A stretch of DNA of 64,000 bases from Cryptomeria japonica (taxonomy: Eukaryota; Streptophyta; Pinopsida; Cupressales; Cupressaceae): NCBI RefSeq assembly GCF_030272615.1, contig NC_081408.1, positions 606,971,673 through 607,035,672 of the forward strand. Reading direction: 5' to 3'. Position 1 is the first letter of the stretch, and every line of letters begins with the position of its first letter. The translations under genes and the position numbers were made by a program. Positions 58,421-64,000 of the stretch are shown here, one piece after another. The notes under the pieces are model-generated. The model saw only the letters and a list, made by a program, of their open reading frames with translations. It had not been told where the DNA came from and did not search any database.

Positions 58421-59130
58421 ACTAGTCCTCTCCTTCTTTATCTAACAACAAATAGACTCAAAGGTGAATTAATAACTTTTGTCACACATCTGACTCACAC
58501 TCAGAAAATTGTGCTTTAGGTCTTCCACATAATATACATCACGTGCCTTCAAATTTCCATCTATATTTAGAGTACCTTTTCCTTTTATCTTGATGGAGGA
58601 ATTATCTCTAAATCTTACTGAGCCTCTAGTCCAATCTTAAAGCTTGATAAATTTCTTTTTATCACTAGTCATGTGGTTGGAATAGCCACTGTCTACAACC
58701 AACAAGTTTCTTCTTTCTGCATGTAGGCATTCTGCACAATTAGACTTGATTATGCTTTGTCCTTTTCTTTCTCAACCCAAACCGGTTTGTCTTCTTTCTT
58801 TTTGTTTGATGCAACTTCTTGTTCCTATTTAACAACCAGTTTTTTATCAGAAGTCTTTTTCTGCTTGATTTTCCTCTGCTTGCAATGCTTTACAATATGT
58901 CCAAACTCTTAATAGTTATAGCATTTCACATTTACATTAAAAGATGAATCTTTAAAACTTTTGTAGGACACCAGTTTACTTTTACTACATTCAAAACTCC
59001 TATGACCAAATCCATTACACTGATTACAAACAACATTCATATCTTGGAATGCATTAAATGGATTTCTACTTGTAAAACTAATAAGGGGCTTGTTCATCAA
59101 TCTACAATCACCAATTAATAGGGGTTCCAA
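58421..59130 (-). pseudogene. gag: Y gag end and protease, broken
   Basis: From the right: a first knuckle CNQCNGFGHRSFEC (about 59030-58990), a second starting CYNY near 58920 with a stop inside and then EFGHIVKHC, a Lys-rich linker, and the protease site DSGYSNHMTSD near 58700-58670 with the catalytic DSG triplet intact. The gag N-terminus is missing beyond 59130, where sequence resembling the LTR of B begins. Confidence 0.77.
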
Positions 59131-60353
59131 ATGATTTCTGATGATTGCAGTATTTTCGGTGATTGTTTTTGTTGGTATTATGTTGTCATTGATGCCAACT
59201 GGTATAGGATGGCAACTGGTATGAGAGATTTATGAGTAGTATTGTCATTGATGCATACCGGAAATGGTATCATTGATGTCAACTAGCATAGGAGATCACC
59301 GGTAAGGAAGAGAATTTCATCTAACATAATAATAATTGGAGTCTTTGATACACAAGTTAGTGTTCACTTGTGTTGAAGACATGGACTAGAGATCGGTATT
59401 GGATAAACCAATAAGTGACTTGTTGGTAGTGCATTGTTGCCAATTGGCAAGTGAACAAGTAGGGTGAGCCAATGAAGAAGTGGCAACTAGTATGTTGTTG
59501 GATGTTTGGATGTGGAACAACAAGACTCCCATCGAATAAATATGCAGCCACCGGATGAAGAAGATATCACAGGAAGAGGAGAAGACTTGCATAGAGTGTT
59601 CCCAATAGGATTATATGTGGTTGTTTGAACATATGCTTTCTCAAACAGGGAAGCCATATTGGTTAATTGCAAAATTAAGATGTCAAGGATCCACTCCCAC
59701 TATTAAGTGGATCTTATCTCCTATTATACATAGAATGCATTACAGTCCTCCAAGATAAGACAAAAGAGTAGAAGGCAGGTGATTGAAGGCTCACATCTAA
59801 TAAACTAGTGAAACACTAAGTTTCCTTAGGTGTATGAAATTAGAGATGTGCACTGAATCAACAAAGGTAGACATGATGAGTTGTCGGTATAGAGAAGGAA
59901 GGATAGGTTTGTCACCTTGAAAAACTAGTTGATAGGAAAACCGATCTATTGATGAAGAAGGCAAAGTTGAAGCAGTTGCAGTCAGAGAGTGCAACTAGAT
60001 TGGAGATGGAAAAAGGTGTCACCACAGATGCAGACAGATGGAAATTTTTGAAAGTTGATGACATGGTGTCATCAAGGTGGTTACTGGTAAGTATGCCCGT
60101 TGGTAAAATTGACAAGGTGTAGAAGTGAAAGGCTCCCATCTATTGAAGATGTGCATGAGGTAGCTTGGCAAGTGTGATGATCGATAAGGATGTCCCACTG
60201 GAAGAGAAGAAATGTACAAGTTTCAAGGAAGACCTGTTAGGTTAGAACCAGGAGGGTTAGAGAACCGATAGATGAACCCAGTTGTGTGGTTGGTCGGTGA
60301 TCTTATCTGGACTGACATAGAAGACTTAGCAAAGGTGGATGCTGAGAAAGGTG
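59131..60353 (+). other. Unassigned LTR-like stretch
   Basis: 59125-59169 resembles part of the B LTR (TGATGATTGCAGT and TTTTCGGTGATT, compare 28031-28070). From 59170 a TGTTGGTATTATG start with GTCATTGATGCCAACTGG looks like the beginning of another plus-strand LTR, but I find no mate and no terminal hairpin before Z begins at 60354. Short open frames on both strands here have no known motif. Confidence 0.35.
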
Positions 60354-61412
60354 TGTTAGATCCCAGAGACAACTGGAGGGGGGGGGTGAATCAGTTGTCA
60401 AATAAATTCAAACCAAAACAACTTAACCAACTTATTTCTTAATACCGGTACACCAATCTTTCATACCAGTGGACAGTTTTATTAGATAATTGCAATACCG
60501 GTAAAGATTAATGCATGAAATAAAAAGATAAAGTCATCCACAACACTTAACACTAATATTTGTACGTGGAAACCCTGTAAGGGGAAAAACCACAGTGGGA
60601 AATCTTACCCACAATCAGATGATACTACTGTAGATAGTAATTGTATACAAATGGGGACTGCACATGCAAAATTGCCAAGCGCCTAGAGCTCACTACTCAA
60701 ACACAAAATAGGAGTCACACTGACTACAATTGGATGGTTAAATCCAATAAGAATGTACTACTCAAAATAGCATCTTCATATGCTGGATTTGGTACCGATG
60801 TAGTTCTGATATGCTTTCACAAAAACCTCATTTCAACTTCAAATGATGTCTGCATGTATAGCTCTACTTATTCTCGCATATACCTTCTCACAATTCTTCT
60901 TCGCATTCCACACCCGATCTTACAAATAAGATCTTACATTTATATCATAACCTAGGACCAATTTTAGTAGGTCGGCTCTAAAAGATATTACAGTAAAATC
61001 AATTTATAATTAAAACAATATCTGAAGCAATAACTGATTCAACATGTCAACTTGATTTATTTACAACAATAATAAATCATCTCCATAGCGTGTTATGCTG
61101 ATTTGGAAAAGATAATCCTGCCAATGTATAACCTGGACCTATTTCTCGGTAACAGCAAATATGCAAATACAAATATGCCAATAAAAAAATCTCAAAGAAA
61201 AAGTGTCCAAATGATGTCTTCGACATAACCAAGTGTTTTCCATTCCATTCCAAGTGTCGGTGATCATTATATCCTGCTAGTGTACCAGATACCAGTGATT
61301 GTGCATGAGTCATTTGCTTGATGGTGAATGTTGTTGATTCTCCAAAGTGCTAGAGTTGATAAGTGTTAGTAGGTGTTGACATCAATGACAAAACCATACC
61401 AAAATACCAACA
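60354..61412 (-). repeat. Z 3' LTR (1,059 bp)
   Basis: Minus strand from TGTTGGTATTTTGG (61412) to GGGATCTAACA (60354). Terminal hairpin GACAACTGG (60368-60376) and TCAGTTGTC (60391-60399), eight pairs, around a run of C on the minus strand. The preceding AGGTG (60349-60353) is the expected target duplication; its partner lies outside. Confidence 0.87.
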
Positions 61413-61738
61413 ATCTCCCCCTTTGGCATTGATGGCTACACAAGATGGAAAAACCATCAAAGTGCCAAAACAAAAATGCCAAATACCAAAATACCAACAA
61501 TTACCAAAATATAAGTAATCTCCCCCCCTGAGAGTGACATGTGTTTCCTTGTGTTTTTGCATACCAATCTCTCCCCCTTTGACATCAAATGCCAAAGTTA
61601 CTATAAAACCAAGTTCATATACAAAATACCAACCAATTTAGTATACCAACTACTCCCCTTGAGAAGTAGCTTCCTCATCAAAGTTGGAGTAAAAGATTTC
61701 TCTGTTAATTCTACCGGTTGATGACAAGCATCAACTCT
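61413..61738 (-). other. Z multiple polypurine tracts
   Basis: Minus-strand purine tracts at 61413-61430 (GCCAAAGGGGGAGATTG, next to the LTR), about 61521-61534, about 61570-61582 (TCAAAGGGGGAGAG) and about 61651-61660. Several tracts before the 3' LTR are a known Sirevirus feature. Confidence 0.75.
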
Positions 61739-62980
61739 CTAAGTATCTACCGATGGGGGTATGACCCCAAGCTGATCTCTAAGATATTCAAAAGTCTCCT
61801 TAGGTAGAGATTTAGTGAAAATATCCGCAATCTGCTCTTTAGTATTCACATAAACCAATTTTATTTCTTTTGCTTCAACATTTTCCCTTAGAAAATTCAG
61901 TTTGATAGAAACATGTTTGGTTTTAGAATGTAGTACCGAATACTTAGATATATCAATTACTATAGTGTTATCACAATAGATAGTTATAGGTTCCTTGCAT
62001 TTTACCTTTATGTCTTTCAACATTTGCTTAAGCCATAGTACTTGTGTATAGTTAGTTGTTGTTGCAACATATTTTGATTCTAATGTTGATAAGGATGTAC
62101 AACTTTGTTTCTTACTCAACCAAGAAACTAGTCTGTTTCCAAGAAAAAATGCTCTACTGGTGGTGCTTTTTTTATCATCCACATCTCATGCCCAATTTGC
62201 ATCTGTGTATGCACATAATTCAAATTTTTCATCTCTAGGATACCATAATCCAAGATTTGTAGTGCCTTGTAAGTACCGAAAAATCCTTTTTACTATTGAT
62301 TCATGATTTTCTCTAGGATTACTCTGAAATCTTGAAATAATACATACTGCATTCATGATATTAGGTTTGGTTTGTGTCAAATACAGTAAACCTCCTATCA
62401 TAGATTTGTACCTAGTTGGACTAACAGGTGTAGATTCATCCCTTAGTGATAGTTTGTCACTTGTAGTCATAGGTGTGCTTACCAATTTAGAATTCTCCAT
62501 CCCAAATTTCTTTAGTAACTCCTTTAATTACTTTGATTGACTCAAGAATATACCTTTGTCAGTCTATGAAATCTGCAATCCTAAAAAGAATTTTATTTCT
62601 CCAATCATAGACATTTCAAATTCTTGCTGCATTACATAATCCATCTTCTCCTCCAAAGATTATATCATCAAAGAAAACTTCTATAACCAAGATGTCATCA
62701 TTAGTCACTTTATAATATAAGTTGTTGTCAGCATTACCTTTAAGCTCTTGGAGCTTGCTTCAATCCATACAAAGCTTTCCTTAACCTGCAAACCATATCT
62801 TTGTTATATATCAAAGAAAATCCATCAGGTTGTTCAATGTAAACTTCTTCTTCAAGATCTCCATTCAGAAATGTACATTTAATATCCATTTGATATACTT
62901 TGTAGTTCTTATGTGCTGCAAAAGGCAAAAATAATCTGACTGCCTCAATTCTAGCTACCAATGCAAAGGTCTCATTATAA
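61739..62980 (-). pseudogene. pol: Z reverse transcriptase and RNase H, broken
   Basis: From the right: [27 protein letters not shown] and [13 protein letters not shown] (62961-62740). A FFDDIIFGG active site lies near 62680-62650, keeping both Asp with Phe in place of Tyr-Val, then a frameshifted part. The RT end with SKLVSTPMTTSDKLSLRDES and YRYLQGTTNLG-like sequence follows (62500-62186). RNase H (62182-61739) is open over 147 codons with STTSRAFFLG, EPITIYCDNTIVID, HSKTKHVSIKLNFLRE and ADIFTKSLPKETF. Confidence 0.85.
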
Positions 62981-64000
62981 TCAATTCCTTCTTTCTAAGA
63001 ATATCCCTTACACAGTAGTCTTGCTTTATTTCTGATTACCTTACCATCTTCATTAAGTTTATTTCTAAATACCCATTTGGTTCCAATTATATTTTTATCT
63101 TTAGGCCGGGGAACTTATGTCCAAGTGTTATTCTTCTCAATTTGTTCTAATTCTTCTTCCATAGCTTTAGTCCAATGTTTATCTTCACATGCCTCATTAA
63201 CTGATGATGGTTCAATTTGAGAAATAAGACATATCTCTTCATTTGTCAATCTTCCACTTGTCATAACTCCTTTATAGTTATTTCCAATTATCTAATCTTC
63301 AGAATGATTCAATCTTACATACCAAGGTGTCTTTGTTTGTTTTTGTTCCTCAGTTACTATGGAATTTTTAGATGATACCGATGTAACTGGATCTTCATTC
63401 TATACCGGTGGATTCAGTGTAGGTTCATTTGTTAGAATTTCTATTGCCGATTAAGAGTCTATATACCTTGAAGTTCCTCTGAATTGTTCATCAATCTTCA
63501 CATTCGTACTCTCAGCAATTTTTTGTAATCTTTTGTTAAGACATCTATATGCTTTACTCTTAGATGAATAACCAAGAAATATTCCTTCATCACTTCTAGG
63601 ATCAAATTTCTCACTATACTCATCTCTTCTAATATAGCATTTACTTCCAAATATTCTGAAATATTTAAGAGTAGGAGTAATACCAAACCATAGGTCATGA
63701 GGGGTCTTACCGGTTTCACCTTTGATGTGAACTTTGTTCAATGTATAGACCATTGTACTTGCAACCTCTCTCCAATATACATGTGGTAGGTTTTCTTTTG
63801 ATAACATACTTCTAGCTGCATCCAAGATAGTTCTATTTTTTCTTTCAACAACTTCGTTTTGTTGTGGTGTCTGAGGTGCTGATAGCTGTCTTCTGATTCC
63901 ATTTGCTTCACAAAATGCATTAAATTCCTTAGATGTAAATTATCCTCCTTGATCTGATCTTAGACATTTGATTTTCTTACCGGTTTCATTTTCTACCATT
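62981..64000 (-). pseudogene. pol: Z integrase, C-terminal two thirds, and linker
   Basis: From the window edge: SDQGG-type second Asp near 63950, NGIRRQLSAPQTPQQN and VVERKNRTI with the Glu (about 63835), then an open stretch 63825-63451 with VYWREVASTMVYTLNKV, TPHDLWFG, IFGSKCYIRRDE and DEGIFLGYS. The acidic linker to RT (63450-62981) has stops. The first Asp and the zinc domain would lie right of the window. Confidence 0.85.

Larger units (their letters stand above)
45480..59130 (-). mobile_element. Y: copia element split by D
   Basis: Minus strand. The 3' LTR is 45480-46949, followed by a duplicated LTR start and polypurine tract (46950-47486), RNase H and RT (47780-49441) and, after D, integrase, protease and the end of gag (57372-59130). 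The right copy of the D target duplication ATTGG (57367-57371) restores continuity with 49437-49441. The 5' LTR and gag N-terminus are missing: sequence changes near 59130. Confidence 0.83.
60354..64000 (-). mobile_element. Z: copia element, runs off the right edge
   Basis: Minus strand: 3' LTR 60354-61412, multiple polypurine tracts, RNase H, RT, and integrase to the window end. Its pol is close to the remnants in N (YFRIFGSKCYIRRDE, DEGIFLGYS, KRLQKIAESTNVKIDEQ against YFKIFGSKCYIRRDD, DEGIFLGYS, RTNVKMDEQ). Confidence 0.88.

Noticed and set aside
59357-60219. Cluster of minus-strand open frames of 60-75 codons
   Set aside because: Overlapping frames without shared motifs or homologues in the window; likely chance frames in LTR-like sequence.
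1-64000. Possible host genes, tRNA or rRNA genes
   Set aside because: Every sizeable open frame is assigned to a transposon, is a shadow, or lacks support; I found no cloverleaf-like or rRNA-like stretch by eye. A tRNAscan and rRNA search would settle it.

Overview
The window looks like intergenic DNA from a plant with a large, transposon-dominated nuclear genome (conifer-like in style, but I cannot name a species). I see no host gene, tRNA, rRNA or CRISPR array. Essentially all of the 64 kb is LTR retrotransposons inserted into one another, and nearly all their reading frames are broken by stops.

Nesting from the left. A minus-strand Ty3/gypsy element G (about 20.7-27.8 kb) is the oldest layer. 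A minus-strand copia element W (18.1-20.7 kb, left part outside the window) lies against its left side. W is interrupted by plus-strand Copia-1 (1-18118). The RNase H domain of Copia-1 is split by minus-strand element N (3828-15754, target duplication AGATA). The 5' LTR of N is split by plus-strand element A (8892-15426, target duplication TATGC/TATGT).

Nesting from the right. G is followed by plus-strand element B (27.8-31.4 kb). B is interrupted by minus-strand copia X (31399-43556, 5'-truncated), and X contains minus-strand element C (32969-40976, target duplication ATGGC). The distal half of a B-like element (43557-45479) follows. Minus-strand copia Y (45480-about 59130) comes next and is split by plus-strand element D (49442-57366, target duplication ATTGG). 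After an unassigned LTR-like stretch (59.1-60.35 kb), a minus-strand copia Z runs off the right edge.

The most interesting content is the group A, B, C and D. Each has LTRs, a Met-tRNA-type primer binding site and a polypurine tract. In place of pol each carries two reading frames: ORF1, a coiled-coil Gag-like protein with four or five CCHC zinc knuckles, and ORF2, a protein of about 1,070-1,130 codons with no protease, integrase, reverse transcriptase or RNase H motif. ORF2 is recognisable in all four despite strong divergence. Element N pairs a Gag related to ORF1 of A and C with copia pol remnants, and its pol resembles that of Z. I infer that A-D are non-autonomous elements that keep a Gag and a large accessory protein and borrow enzymes from N/Z-type copia elements.

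A second general signal lies in the LTRs. About 20-40 bases before each LTR end there is a hairpin with a constant C-rich loop. The stem sequence differs between families, but the two arms change together, which points to a selected RNA or DNA structure. Two elements (C and Y) also carry tandem duplications of the unit LTR start + polypurine tract + 3' tail.
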